A stretch of DNA of 64,000 nt from Tabrizicola sp. GTDB lineage: Bacteria > Pseudomonadota > Alphaproteobacteria > Rhodobacterales > Rhodobacteraceae. This document shows positions 43,361-52,159 of the stretch, in pieces. Location of the stretch: assembly GCF_022842145.1 (NCBI RefSeq), contig NZ_JALHQD010000002.1, forward strand, positions 558,001-622,000, given 5' to 3'. The translations under genes were made by a program, and so were the position numbers. The notes under the pieces are model-generated. The model worked only from the letters and a program-made list of their open reading frames with translations. It was not told the origin of the DNA and made no database searches. How positions within the stretch are numbered: position 1 is the first letter of the stretch; every line of letters begins with the position of its first letter.

Positions 43361-44469
43361 AACGCGGCTCGGTAGATCGCTTCGACGTCGGAGACGCTCA
43401 TGTCGCGCGGATTGTTGTCCATCAGGCGGCGAATGCCATGCGCCTCGGTTGCCCATCCGGCCAGTTGACCATCGGTCGCGCCATTCTCGGACAGGCGCAT
43501 CTTCACTCCCAAGCGACCACACCAGCCGCCTGCCGCGCGTAGCAGATCGCCGGTCAGGCCCAGAAGCCCGGCCACTTTGGCAGTCTTTTCCGGGACGGCG
43601 GCGGCGTTGAAGGCCAGCACATGCGGGAAGATGATCGCGTTCGCCAAACCGTGGGGCAGCTTCAGCCGAGTGCCCAGCGGATAGGCCAGCGCATGACCGG
43701 CGGCGGTGTTGACCGGCCCGAGGCAGATCCCGCCGTAATAGGCCGCGAGGAGGAGCCCGGCCCGCGCCTCGGCGTCCGAGCCATCGGTGACGGCGCGGGG
43801 CAGGTAACGGGCGACCAACTCGATGCCCATCAGGGCGTAGTTGTCGATCAGCGGATGCGACTTCCGGCTGGTAAAGGCCTCGACGCAGTGCGCCATCGCG
43901 TCGATCCCGGTAGCTGCGGTCACGGCGGGGGGCAGGGACATGGTCAGCGCAGGGTCCATGGCGACCATGTCGGCCAGGAGGTGCGGGCTTTCGACGGCCA
44001 CCTTCATCCCGGTCGATGTGTCCGTCACCAGCGCGCGGATGCCGGCCTCAGATCCGGTGCCTGCTGTCGTCGGCACCAGAACGAGCGCGTTCTGCCGCCC
44101 GGTCACCTTGTTCGGCCCGACGATGTCGGCCAGCACCTGGTCGCCGCGCAGCACGGTCACCAGCTTGGCAAGGTCCATCACCGATCCACCGCCGAAGCCG
44201 ATGACGAGATCGGGTGTTGCCTCGCGCGCCGCGGCGACCGCAAGCGCGAGGTTGTCGCTGTCAGGCTCGGGCTTCACGCCGTCGAACACCGTGACCTGTC
44301 CCGGCAGGGCCAGTGACTGAACCCGCCCGGCCATCGACCGTTGCGTCAGCACGAGGATGCGCTGGAAGCCTTCGGCTTTTGCCCAACTGCCGACCTCGGC
44401 TGCGGTGCCGGTGCCGAACTCCACGCGTCGGGGCTGATGGATGCGCAGGGGGCGGGAGAGGTCGGTCAT
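43357..44469 (-). CDS. Iron-containing alcohol dehydrogenase
   Basis: Protein of 370 residues of the group III dehydrogenase fold. GFGGGSVMDLAKL binds the cofactor and TTAGTGSEAG is the family signature. Metal ligands probably include D and H residues in DAMAHCVEAF and the H-x-x-x-x-x-x-x-x-x-H pair in HGLANAIIFPHVL. Such enzymes reduce aldehydes or maleylacetate, or oxidise hydroxy acids. It is the last gene of a minus-strand operon that begins with the importer at 51893 and overlaps the aldolase gene by ATGA. The substrate is probably the aldehyde released by the DapA-family enzyme, which is an inference. Confidence 0.87.
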   Translation of the reverse strand: MTDLSRPLRIHQPRRVEFGTGTAAEVGSWAKAEGFQRILVLTQRSMAGRVQSLALPGQVTVFDGVKPEPDSDNLALAVAAAREATPDLVIGFGGGSVMDLAKLVTVLRGDQVLADIVGPNKVTGRQNALVLVPTTAGTGSEAGIRALVTDTSTGMKVAVESPHLLADMVAMDPALTMSLPPAVTAATGIDAMAHCVEAFTSRKSHPLIDNYALMGIELVARYLPRAVTDGSDAEARAGLLLAAYYGGICLGPVNTAAGHALAYPLGTRLKLPHGLANAIIFPHVLAFNAAAVPEKTAKVAGLLGLTGDLLRAAGGWCGRLGVKMRLSENGATDGQLAGWATEAHGIRRLMDNNPRDMSVSDVEAIYRAAF

Positions 44470-45380
44470 GCGGCAAGGTCCTTCACGCTGGCGCCAATGG
44501 CGGTCAGTCGGTCTTTCAGTTGGGTTAGCTCGTTGGGCGCAAGGCCCACCAAGGGTGGCCGCGTCCGGGTCCAGACGGCAGAGCCGTGGCGGAAGGCGAC
44601 CATCGCCTTGATCGCGGGGATCTGGGTGTAGGAGTTCGAGAGGTCGCGGAAGGCGTTGATCCGGGCCTGTGCGGCCTCTACTTCGGCTTTGCGGGCAGGG
44701 TCAGCGTGGTGGCGGAAGACCGTCGCCAGGCTGTCGGCCACCAGGTTCGACGTCGCGGTAATGCAGCCTGCGCCGCCCTTGCCCATCAGCGGCAAAAGCA
44801 AAGGATCGGCCCCGGCGAAAACCGAGAAACCCGGGAAGCGGTCGATCATTGCCGTCATGTTCTCGATCTTGCCGGCCGAGTCCTTGATGCCCACCACGGT
44901 CTGCGGGAATGCCGTCACCAGACGCTCGATCAGGTCGTGGCTGATCGGCACGTGCGAGACTTGCGGGATGTGGTAGAGAATGACTTGAAGCCGGGTATCT
45001 GCAAGCGTTTCAATGACATGGGCGTATGCACGAAACAGACCCTCGTCGCTGACTCCCTTGTAGTAACTGGGTGGCAGCATGACGACACGAGTGACGCCCA
45101 GGGATAGCGCGTGGCGCGTGAGGTCGATGGTTTCCGGCAGGGCATTGACCCCGGTGCCGGGCATGAGGCGTTCCGGACCCACGGCAGTCGCCGCCGCTTC
45201 GAGGATCGTCTTCCGCTCGGTCAGCGAGAAGGAATTGGCCTCGCCCGTCGTCCCCAAAAGCGCGATCCCGTCGCATCCATCGGCTATCAGCGCCTTGGCA
45301 TGGGCTGCCAGAGCCTCAAGGTCGGGTGAAAGGTCCGCGTTCACCGGGGTGGCCGAAGCGCAATAGACTCCGCTGATCAT
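44466..45380 (-). CDS. DapA-family aldolase/dehydratase (not a biosynthetic DapA)
   Basis: TIM-barrel enzyme of 304 residues. [13 protein letters not shown] binds the pyruvate carboxylate, the Schiff-base lysine is in VVGIKDSAG, and the tyrosine is in [12 protein letters not shown]. The position in a catabolic operon and the HIPQVSHVP variant of the active-site loop argue for a sugar-acid aldolase or dehydratase of the N-acetylneuraminate lyase / KDG aldolase type rather than lysine synthesis. It overlaps pdxA2 and the dehydrogenase gene by ATGA. It would cleave or dehydrate a 2-keto acid sugar. Confidence 0.87.
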   Translation of the reverse strand: MISGVYCASATPVNADLSPDLEALAAHAKALIADGCDGIALLGTTGEANSFSLTERKTILEAAATAVGPERLMPGTGVNALPETIDLTRHALSLGVTRVVMLPPSYYKGVSDEGLFRAYAHVIETLADTRLQVILYHIPQVSHVPISHDLIERLVTAFPQTVVGIKDSAGKIENMTAMIDRFPGFSVFAGADPLLLPLMGKGGAGCITATSNLVADSLATVFRHHADPARKAEVEAAQARINAFRDLSNSYTQIPAIKAMVAFRHGSAVWTRTRPPLVGLAPNELTQLKDRLTAIGASVKDLAA

Positions 45381-46330
45381 CTCGGGCTCCGGGTGGCGGC
45401 CATGCGGCGGGCATAGGCCAGCGCATGGTCCAGATTGACGTTTTTCGCGATGCCTTTGCCCGCGATGTCGAAAGCGGTGCCGTGGTCCACCGAGCAGCGG
45501 TCGATCGGCAAGCCGAGGCTGACATTTACAGCCGTGTCGAAGGCGACAAGCTTGATCGGGATGTGTCCCTGGTCGTGGTACTGCGCGACGATCAGGTCGA
45601 AGGCACCCTCGTAAGCGCGGTGAAAGACCGTATCCGCCGGGATCGGGCCATAAGCATCGATCCCTTCGGCCTGGGCGGCCGCGACGGCCGGGGCGATCTG
45701 GGTGTCATCCTCGTCACCGAACAGGCCGCCCTCGCCACAATGCGGGTTCAGGCCCGCCACGGCGATCCGCGGCGTGATACCGAGGCGGAGAAACTGCTGA
45801 TGGCCTGCCCGGATCGTTGCCAGGATACGGTCGGTTCGCGCCCGGTCGATGGCCCCTTTCAGAGAGATATGGGTGGAGACGTGGATCACGTTCAACCGCT
45901 CGGACGTCAGCAGCATGAAGCTGGACTTCGACCCGGTCAGGCTTGCCAGCATGCCCGTGTGTCCGTCGTAGTGATGCCCGGCGGCGTTGAGCGCCGCCTT
46001 GTTGATGGGTGCGGTGACGATCCCCGCGATGTCGCCCTTTTCCGCCTGGCGCACGGCGGCCTCGATGAAGCGGAAACAGGCCTCGCCCCCACGCGGGTCG
46101 AGTTTGCCGAAAGGCATCATGCCGCCCGGAATATCGGTCTGGTGCAGGTCCAGAGAGGACACATCCAGCCCGGTCCCCAGCACCTTCTCGGCCGCCGCAA
46201 GACTGTCGGAATTGCCGAAGATGCGGTAGCCGCGCCGTGCCTCGGGCGTCATGGCAGCCATCGACTTCACGATGATCTCTGGGCCCACCCCGGCGGGGTC
46301 GCCCATGGTTATGCCGATTGGCGCGGTCAT
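45377..46330 (-). CDS. pdxA2: PdxA2-type 4-phospho-acid-sugar dehydrogenase
   Basis: Protein of 317 residues of the PdxA family. [14 protein letters not shown] opens the protein. Zinc ligands are likely His in GHHYDGHTG and in [13 protein letters not shown]. Catabolic PdxA2 enzymes oxidise 4-phospho-D-threonate or -erythronate, and loss of CO2 then gives dihydroxyacetone phosphate. Pairing with a DUF1537 kinase in the same locus is the hallmark of that pathway. A role in pyridoxal synthesis is unlikely in this setting. It overlaps genes on both sides by ATGA. Confidence 0.88.
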   Translation of the reverse strand: MTAPIGITMGDPAGVGPEIIVKSMAAMTPEARRGYRIFGNSDSLAAAEKVLGTGLDVSSLDLHQTDIPGGMMPFGKLDPRGGEACFRFIEAAVRQAEKGDIAGIVTAPINKAALNAAGHHYDGHTGMLASLTGSKSSFMLLTSERLNVIHVSTHISLKGAIDRARTDRILATIRAGHQQFLRLGITPRIAVAGLNPHCGEGGLFGDEDDTQIAPAVAAAQAEGIDAYGPIPADTVFHRAYEGAFDLIVAQYHDQGHIPIKLVAFDTAVNVSLGLPIDRCSVDHGTAFDIAGKGIAKNVNLDHALAYARRMAATRSPR

Positions 46331-47325
46331 GCCGGTCCTTCCCAGTTCGTCCGTCCCGGTCCTGTTACCGCATGGCAGGCGACGTGGTGGCTTGGCACCA
46401 CCTCGCGCCAGTCGGGAACCGTGGTCTTGCAGATGTCACGTGCCAAGGGGCAGCGCGGATGAAAGCGGCAGCCCGTGGGTGGGTTCAGCGGGCTTGGCAC
46501 TTCGCCCACCAGCCGCTGGCGATTGCGCGGCGCGCGCGGGTTGGGTTCCGGCACGGCGGACAATAGCGCGCGGGTGTAGGGGTGCAGCGGTTCGGCGAAG
46601 AGGGCTTGCGACGGAGCCAGTTCGGCCAGCCGCCCCAGATACATCACACCTACCCGGTCGCTGATGTGGCGAACGACCGCAAGGTCATGTGCGATGAACA
46701 GATAGGTCAGCCCGTACTTTTCCTGCAGGTCAAGGAGCAGGTTCAGGATCTGCGCTTGCACCGAGACATCAAGGGCCGAGATCGCCTCGTCGCAGACGAT
46801 GAAGCGGGGCTGACAGGCCAGAGCGCGGGCAATCGCCACCCGCTGACGCTGGCCGCCCGACAGTTCGTGCGGATAGCGGTTGGCAAAGCGGGGGGTCATG
46901 CCGACGTCTTCCAGAAGACGCGCCACACGGGCCGGGACTTCGCCCTTCGGGGCAAGGCCGTGGAAGCGGATCGGTTCGGCCAAGGCCTCACCGATGGTCA
47001 TCCGTGGGTTCAGCGTCGAATAGGGGTCCTGGAACACGATCTGCAGATCGCGCCGGAAGGGGCGCATGGCGTCCTCATCCAGCCCTGCGATATCCTGTCC
47101 CTTGTAGCGCACCGACCCCGCGGAGGGCCGCTGCAGGTTCAGGATCGCGAACCCCGTCGTGGACTTGCCGCAACCCGACTCGCCGACCAGGGAAAGTGTT
47201 TCGCCTTCGACCACATCCACGCTGAAATCGTCCAGCGCGCGGACCACGGCCTGCTTTTCGCCGAATGCGCCGAGACGGATGTCATAGCGCTTTGCCAGTC
47301 CCCGAATTTCCAGCAAGGCGGTCAT
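46327..47325 (-). CDS. Opp/Dpp-type ABC importer ATPase (DppF-like)
   Basis: Protein of 332 residues. Walker A is GESGCGKST, the signature [15 protein letters not shown], and Walker [13 protein letters not shown]. The C-terminal oligopeptide-ABC domain has the four-cysteine-type iron-sulfur region reduced to [14 protein letters not shown], with further C in HHVACH. It works with the second ATPase encoded next. It overlaps both neighbours by ATGA, so transport and catabolism are in one transcript. Confidence 0.93.
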   Translation of the reverse strand: MTALLEIRGLAKRYDIRLGAFGEKQAVVRALDDFSVDVVEGETLSLVGESGCGKSTTGFAILNLQRPSAGSVRYKGQDIAGLDEDAMRPFRRDLQIVFQDPYSTLNPRMTIGEALAEPIRFHGLAPKGEVPARVARLLEDVGMTPRFANRYPHELSGGQRQRVAIARALACQPRFIVCDEAISALDVSVQAQILNLLLDLQEKYGLTYLFIAHDLAVVRHISDRVGVMYLGRLAELAPSQALFAEPLHPYTRALLSAVPEPNPRAPRNRQRLVGEVPSPLNPPTGCRFHPRCPLARDICKTTVPDWREVVPSHHVACHAVTGPGRTNWEGPA

Positions 47326-48302
47326 ACGTTGGCCTCCAGCATTACCGGGCAGGCAACCTTGTGTCGCGCATTGCCAGGCACCGATTGCAGCTTCGGAACG
47401 GCCTCGCGGCAGGAGGGCAGGGCGAAGGCACAGCGTGGAGCGAAGGGGCAGCCCGGCGGGCGGCGTCCGGGTTCGGGAGGTGTCCCCGCAATCGACGGCA
47501 ACCGCTCCATCGCGGCGCCCGCCAGTGTGGGCAACGAGCCTAGAAGCGCGCGGGTATAGGGGTGCGTGGGGCGGTCGAAGATCGCGTCCACCGGGGCATC
47601 TTCGACAACGGTTCCGGCATAGAGCACCGCAATGCGGTCCGCCAACCCAGCGATCAGCGCAAGGTCGTGGGTGATCCAGACCACCGACATCTTCAGCCGG
47701 TCCTTCAACTCGCGCACAAGGTCGACGATCTGCGCCTGGATGGTGACGTCCAGCGCGGTTGTGGGTTCGTCGGCAATCAAGAGCTTCGGGTTGCCCGCCA
47801 GCCCCATCGCGATCATCACCCGTTGGCGCATGCCGCCCGACAGTTCATGCGGCCAGGCGTTCGCGCGTTCTTCGGGTGCCGGTATGCCAACAAGGGCCAG
47901 CAGCTCGACCGCCCGGTCCTTTGCCTGAGCCCTGGTCAGGCCCTTCTGGTAGATCAGCGCCTCGGCGATCTGGTCGCCGATGCGGATCACGGGGTTCAGG
48001 CTGGTCATCGGGTCCTGGAAGATGAAGCCGATTTCCGAACCGCGGACCTTGCGGAGTTCCTTGGCCGAAAGCTTCAGCAAGTCCCGCCCACCGAACAGCG
48101 CCTGCCCTCCGGTCGCGCGGATGCGGTTTGGCAAAAGGCCCACCAGCGACAGCATGGTCAAGGATTTGCCGCAGCCGGATTCGCCGACGATGCCCAGGCT
48201 TTCGCCCTCCATCACTGCGAGGTCGATGCCATCCACCACCCGCGCGGGGCCGGTGTCGCGGGCGATGTCGATGGTCAGGCCCTTGATGTCCAAGAGGGTC
48301 AT
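47322..48302 (-). CDS. Opp/Dpp-type ABC importer ATPase (DppD-like)
   Basis: Protein of 326 residues. Walker A is GESGCGKSL, the signature LSGGMRQRVMIAMGLA, and Walker B LLIADEPTTALD. The C-terminal region GCPFAPRCAFALPSC is typical of DppD. With the DppF-like protein it forms the ATPase pair of the importer. It overlaps the upstream permease gene by ATGA. Confidence 0.93.
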   Translation of the reverse strand: MTLLDIKGLTIDIARDTGPARVVDGIDLAVMEGESLGIVGESGCGKSLTMLSLVGLLPNRIRATGGQALFGGRDLLKLSAKELRKVRGSEIGFIFQDPMTSLNPVIRIGDQIAEALIYQKGLTRAQAKDRAVELLALVGIPAPEERANAWPHELSGGMRQRVMIAMGLAGNPKLLIADEPTTALDVTIQAQIVDLVRELKDRLKMSVVWITHDLALIAGLADRIAVLYAGTVVEDAPVDAIFDRPTHPYTRALLGSLPTLAGAAMERLPSIAGTPPEPGRRPPGCPFAPRCAFALPSCREAVPKLQSVPGNARHKVACPVMLEANV

Positions 48303-49240
48303 TTCTGCCCCTTCGGATTAAGTGCGTCGTTCAGACCGTCGCCAAGGAAGTTGAACGCGACCGTCACCACCGCCAGTACGGCAGCCGGTGCGGCAAGAAG
48401 GTGCGGATAGTTTGTCCAGACCCGCAAACCGTCGGAAATCATGTTGCCCCAGCTTGGCGTCGGTGGTGTGACCCCGACACCCAGAAACGAGAACGCACTT
48501 TCCAGCACCATCGCCGTGCCCAACCCCGCCGAGACCGCGACAATCAGCGGTCCCATTGCGTTTGGAAGGACATAGCGGGTCAGGATCAACCGGTTGGTCA
48601 GCCCCAGCGCCCGCGCCGCCGTCACATAGGGCCGCTGTCGCACTGACAGGACCTGCGCGCGGACGAGGCGGGCATAGGGAGGCCAGGTGATCAGCGCCAT
48701 GGCCCCGAAGACCAGCACGAAGTCGACGATCTGAGTATTTCGGTAGATCGGGTTCAGCGTCTCCATGTAGCGCGCTTCCATCCAGAGGCTGATCGGCTGC
48801 TTGAGGCTGGCGTTGATCACGACGACCAGAAGGAGTTGCGGGACGGACATGGTGATGTCGGTGAACCACATGACGAAGCGGTCGAACCAACCGCCGTAGA
48901 AGCCCGCGATGGCGCCCAGGATGACGCCGATCAGAACGGCAATGATGGTCACCCCTACCGCCACCATGAAAGCCGTCCGCGCGCCATAGATCAGGCGGGA
49001 CATGACGTCGCGGCCAAGGTCGTCGGTGCCCAGCCAATGCTGGCTTGAGGGCGGCTGGTTCCGCAGGTCCAGGTTCTGCGACAGGAAGTCGTAGGGCGAT
49101 AGCCAAGGGCCGAAGACCGAGACGATCACCAGAGCGGCGATGATAGCCAGCCCCGCGACGGCCAGCTTGTTCCGCTTCAACCGCCGCCAGGCATCGCGCC
49201 AGAGGCTGGAGGGTTTGTCCTCGATGTCGATCATCGTCAT
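48299..49240 (-). CDS. Opp/Dpp-type ABC importer permease (DppC-like)
   Basis: Membrane protein of 313 residues. An N-terminal helix near 27-48 is followed by the DppC signature (HWLGTDDLGRDVMSRLIYGAR, given as a family landmark at about 70-90) and five more helices. The EAA-like loop AARALGLTNRLILTRYVLPN contacts the ATPases. It starts one base before the stop-start junction with the DppB-like gene. Confidence 0.92.
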   Translation of the reverse strand: MTMIDIEDKPSSLWRDAWRRLKRNKLAVAGLAIIAALVIVSVFGPWLSPYDFLSQNLDLRNQPPSSQHWLGTDDLGRDVMSRLIYGARTAFMVAVGVTIIAVLIGVILGAIAGFYGGWFDRFVMWFTDITMSVPQLLLVVVINASLKQPISLWMEARYMETLNPIYRNTQIVDFVLVFGAMALITWPPYARLVRAQVLSVRQRPYVTAARALGLTNRLILTRYVLPNAMGPLIVAVSAGLGTAMVLESAFSFLGVGVTPPTPSWGNMISDGLRVWTNYPHLLAAPAAVLAVVTVAFNFLGDGLNDALNPKGQK

Positions 49241-49241
49241 C

Positions 49242-50195
49242 TCAGGACCCCTTCACGTCGGCGGCGCGGGGATCGAGGAGGGGATACAGAAGATCCACCA
49301 GCAGGTTTGATGCCATCACAAGGAAGGAGCCAATCAGCGTGACGGCCAGGATGACCGGGTAGTCGTTGTTGATCAGCGCCTGCACGGTCAGGCGGCCCAG
49401 TCCGGGAAGGCCGAAAACCAGTTCCACGAAGATGGCACCATTGACGATGGTGATCATGATCAGGCCCAGTTGCGTGACCACGGGGGTCAGGACGGGGCGC
49501 AGGATGTGGCGCAGGGCAACCATATGCTCTGGCACGCCCTTGGCACGGGCGGTGCGGACGTAATCCTCGCTGAGCACCTCGATCACCGCGGCCCGGGTCT
49601 GCCGCAGGATCAGCGCGATGGGCTGGAAAGACAGCACGATCAGCGGCAGGAGGATCTTGACGCTGAAGATACCACCCCAGCCATAGGGCACGGCGCCGTC
49701 GGGCAGGATCATCAGGAGGAGCACCATCAGCAAAGGGCCCGCCACGTAGGCTGGGATCGCCCATAAGGCAACCGCCGTGCCCAGGATGAAATAATCCAGC
49801 CGCGAGTTCTGCCGCATCCCGGCGATCATGCCCAAAGGCACGGCCACCAGCGCAGTCACCACGATGGTCATCAATCCCAAGGCTGCCGACACCGGGGCTG
49901 CCGCCGACACCATCGCCCAGACCGACCGGCCCGAGGTCAGCGAGTTGCCGAAGTTCCCCTGCATCAGGTTCCAGATGTAGCTGAAGAACTGCACAAGGAA
50001 GGGCCGGTCCAGTCCCGCCTCGGCCCGAATCGCCTCGATCTTGACGGGGTCATAGGCGACGTCGCCGGGCGCGCGGAGAAAGATCAACTTGATCGGGTCG
50101 CCCGCGCCATAGAACGCCAGCGCATACACGCCCAGCATCACCAGGAGCACCGAGGGCACCCAGACGATCAGACGGCGAAGGATATGGGCAAACAT
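49242..50195 (-). CDS. Opp/Dpp-type ABC importer permease (DppB-like)
   Basis: Membrane protein of 317 residues with six helices. ATG at 50195 is chosen because the DppB motif MFAHILRRLIVWVPSVLLVM starts there; an upstream in-frame start at 50252 would run into the terminator-like hairpin. The EAA loop is RTARAKGVPEHMVALRHILRP. A periplasmic loop with AGLDRPFLVQFFSYIWNLMQ is typical of DppB. Its translation begins about 24 bases after the hairpin. Confidence 0.92.
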   Translation of the reverse strand: MFAHILRRLIVWVPSVLLVMLGVYALAFYGAGDPIKLIFLRAPGDVAYDPVKIEAIRAEAGLDRPFLVQFFSYIWNLMQGNFGNSLTSGRSVWAMVSAAAPVSAALGLMTIVVTALVAVPLGMIAGMRQNSRLDYFILGTAVALWAIPAYVAGPLLMVLLLMILPDGAVPYGWGGIFSVKILLPLIVLSFQPIALILRQTRAAVIEVLSEDYVRTARAKGVPEHMVALRHILRPVLTPVVTQLGLIMITIVNGAIFVELVFGLPGLGRLTVQALINNDYPVILAVTLIGSFLVMASNLLVDLLYPLLDPRAADVKGS

Positions 50196-50218
50196 GCGGG
50201 CGCTTTCGGAGGCAAAAA

Positions 50219-50245
50219 CGGGGCGGGGAAATCTTCCCCGCCCCG
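50219..50245 (-). terminator. Intrinsic terminator/attenuator between binding protein and permease genes
   Basis: A perfect 12-bp stem (CGGGGCGGGGAA / TTCCCCGCCCCG) with a 3-base loop is followed on the minus strand by TTTTTG. This is a textbook rho-independent terminator placed 17 bases after the binding-protein stop. Partial read-through would give much more binding protein than permease and enzymes. Confidence 0.8.
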
Positions 50246-50261
50246 CCGTCATAGCGTCAGA

Positions 50262-51893
50262 TCAGGAGATCGAGACATTCCAGGGCGCGAAGACCTGCCA
50301 GTCGAGGTTCTTTTCCATTCCCGACACGTTGGCGGTGGCCCAGCGGCTCATCGTCTGCTTGTACCAGGGGATGAACATGAAGTCGTCGCGGAAGATCCGC
50401 TGCGCTTCCTGCGCCTTGGCGCTCCGGTTCGGATCATCGGCGGGCAGGGCCAGCGCCTCGGCGATCAGGGCGTCGACAGCGTCGTTCTTGTAGCCGCCCA
50501 TCTTGCCCTGCGCGTTGCCCGAGCCCGAAGCAATCGACCCGGCCAGGTAGCTTGCCGCATCCGGTACGCGCGTGCCCACGTCGTCGCGGAAGATCTGGAT
50601 CGCGTTCTGGTCCGGTCCGGAATACTGGTCCTGCTGCGGCTTCATGTCCACCGCCGAAATCCCCAGCACCTGCCGCCACTGTTCGGCGATGTACTGCGCT
50701 GCAGCTTCGTTGGCCGGGGAGGAAATCCCGACGAACATCAGCTTCGGCAGCTTTTCCGGCCCGCCATAGGTGGATGCCGCCAGCGCCGCCTTCGCCGCCT
50801 CCGGATCATAGGGGAAGGGCGTGAAGGATGCGTCATCCTCACCCGGTACCGAGTTCATCACGGTATCCGTCTTCTGGTGCGGCCCGTCCGGGAAGCTGGC
50901 CTTGATCAGTCCGTCACGGTCTACGGCCAGGATCAGCGCCTCGCGAACCTTGGGGTCATCCATCGGCGCGCGGGACGCGTTGAACCAGAAATGCTGGCTG
51001 GTCGGAATGGTCGGCCCCGCCGCGAAATCTGCGCCAAGGTCCAGCACGATGGTCGAGGTAACCAGTTCAGTATGCGCCTGATACTTGCCGGATTTCAGCA
51101 TCTCGGTCGCGGTCACGTTGTCTTCTACCGCAGTCAGTTCGATCCGCGCCAGTTTCGGTGCCGGGCCGAAGAAGTTCGGGTTTGGCACCCAGACGACCGC
51201 GCCCGAATCCAGATCGGCGCTTTCCATCATGAACGGGCCCGAAGTCGCGCCGTTGGCACCGAGGAACCAGTCCGCCACCTCATTGCCGTCGGCGCCGCGT
51301 GCGACCGAGACCTTGACGATCGGCGCAATGTGATTGGCCAGCCGCTGGTAGAAGATCGGGTCCGGCCCTGCCAGCGTCACCACCAACTCGCCTTCACCGG
51401 CGACGATGCCGGAGATATCCGTCGCCGTGCCGTCCTTGACGGCCGCGTAACCCGCAACGCCCGACAGCACTTGGTCGATGCGCTGGTTCTTGGTCGTCGG
51501 CATCGACGACAGCTCCCAGCTGCCTTTCACGTCCGCCGCCGTGATGGGTGAGCCATCGGCGAACTTGGCGTCGGGGCTGACCTTCAGCGTCCAGACGGAG
51601 AAATCGGCGTTCGGTGCCCATTCGGTCAGGACGTAGGGCTGGATCTCGCCCTTGTCGTTGAAATACATGGCACTCGCGTTCCAGAACGAGTTCCAGCGGA
51701 ACGGCACGCCGCCGCCGCGCAGGGGCGACCAGTCCTGGTTGAAGGCGGGGTTGATCGCCTTCAGAACCTGGCCCTCTTGCGCCATCACGATTCGCGCGCC
51801 CGGTCCGAAGGCCGCCACCGCCACGGCAGAGCCGATCGCGAATTGCAGCAGGCCCCGGCGGCTGATGCCCGCCTTACTTTCTGTCAGTTCCAT
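50262..51893 (-). CDS. Opp/Dpp-type substrate-binding protein (family 5), Tat-exported
   Basis: Periplasmic protein of 543 residues. ATG at 51893 has GGAGGAAG before it. Residues 11-37 form a twin-arginine signal (SRRGLLQFAIG). The mature protein has the large three-lobed family 5 fold, with the landmark FKVSPDAKF-like LKVSPDAKFADGSPITAADV near 105-123. Family 5 proteins bind peptides, but also nickel and various oligosaccharides or acid sugars; given the enzymes in the operon, a sugar-acid ligand is more likely than a peptide. It is the first gene of the eight-gene minus-strand operon. Confidence 0.92.
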   Translation of the reverse strand: MELTESKAGISRRGLLQFAIGSAVAVAAFGPGARIVMAQEGQVLKAINPAFNQDWSPLRGGGVPFRWNSFWNASAMYFNDKGEIQPYVLTEWAPNADFSVWTLKVSPDAKFADGSPITAADVKGSWELSSMPTTKNQRIDQVLSGVAGYAAVKDGTATDISGIVAGEGELVVTLAGPDPIFYQRLANHIAPIVKVSVARGADGNEVADWFLGANGATSGPFMMESADLDSGAVVWVPNPNFFGPAPKLARIELTAVEDNVTATEMLKSGKYQAHTELVTSTIVLDLGADFAAGPTIPTSQHFWFNASRAPMDDPKVREALILAVDRDGLIKASFPDGPHQKTDTVMNSVPGEDDASFTPFPYDPEAAKAALAASTYGGPEKLPKLMFVGISSPANEAAAQYIAEQWRQVLGISAVDMKPQQDQYSGPDQNAIQIFRDDVGTRVPDAASYLAGSIASGSGNAQGKMGGYKNDAVDALIAEALALPADDPNRSAKAQEAQRIFRDDFMFIPWYKQTMSRWATANVSGMEKNLDWQVFAPWNVSIS

Positions 51894-51973
51894 GTCTTCC
51901 TCCCAGAAGTGTCTCATGCCGTTGTCCGGCCCTCACGACTCGAGAGAAAGCAGATAGCCGGTGGACAAGCCTG

Positions 51974-52004
51974 TCAACTTGTTATTTTCAGCCTAACAAG
52001 TTGA
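51974..52004. promoter_or_regulatory. Perfect 11-bp inverted repeat, candidate GntR operator
   Basis: TCAACTTGTTA (51974-51984) and TAACAAGTTGA (51994-52004) are perfect reverse complements separated by nine bases. On the minus strand, a -35 TTGACA (51977-51972) overlaps one arm, so binding would block the promoter of the importer operon about 80 bases upstream of its first gene. Related boxes occur at 41490-41500 and 52119-52129. Confidence 0.65.
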
Positions 52005-52103
52005 AGGCGGGCTGTGCCATGACTGAATAAAGTCTGGGGAAATATAACCGTTATTTTCCCGTGTATTAGTGAAGTAAGCGATCAATCGCGCAGAATTCTG
52101 GGC

Positions 52104-52129
52104 TTGACAGATAACTTGGCAACTTGTGA
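52104..52129 (+). promoter_or_regulatory. Promoter with GntR-type box before the sialidase-fold gene
   Basis: A consensus -35 TTGACA lies at 52104-52109. GCAACTTGTGA at 52119-52129 matches 9 of 11 bases of the operator arm at 51974-51984, and a second AACTTG lies 8 bases before it. The box sits in the spacer to -10 region, suited to repression. The gene start follows about 30 bases later. Confidence 0.5.
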
Positions 52130-52159
52130 TCTCGCACCACCGAACCGCAGGGAGTTGCG

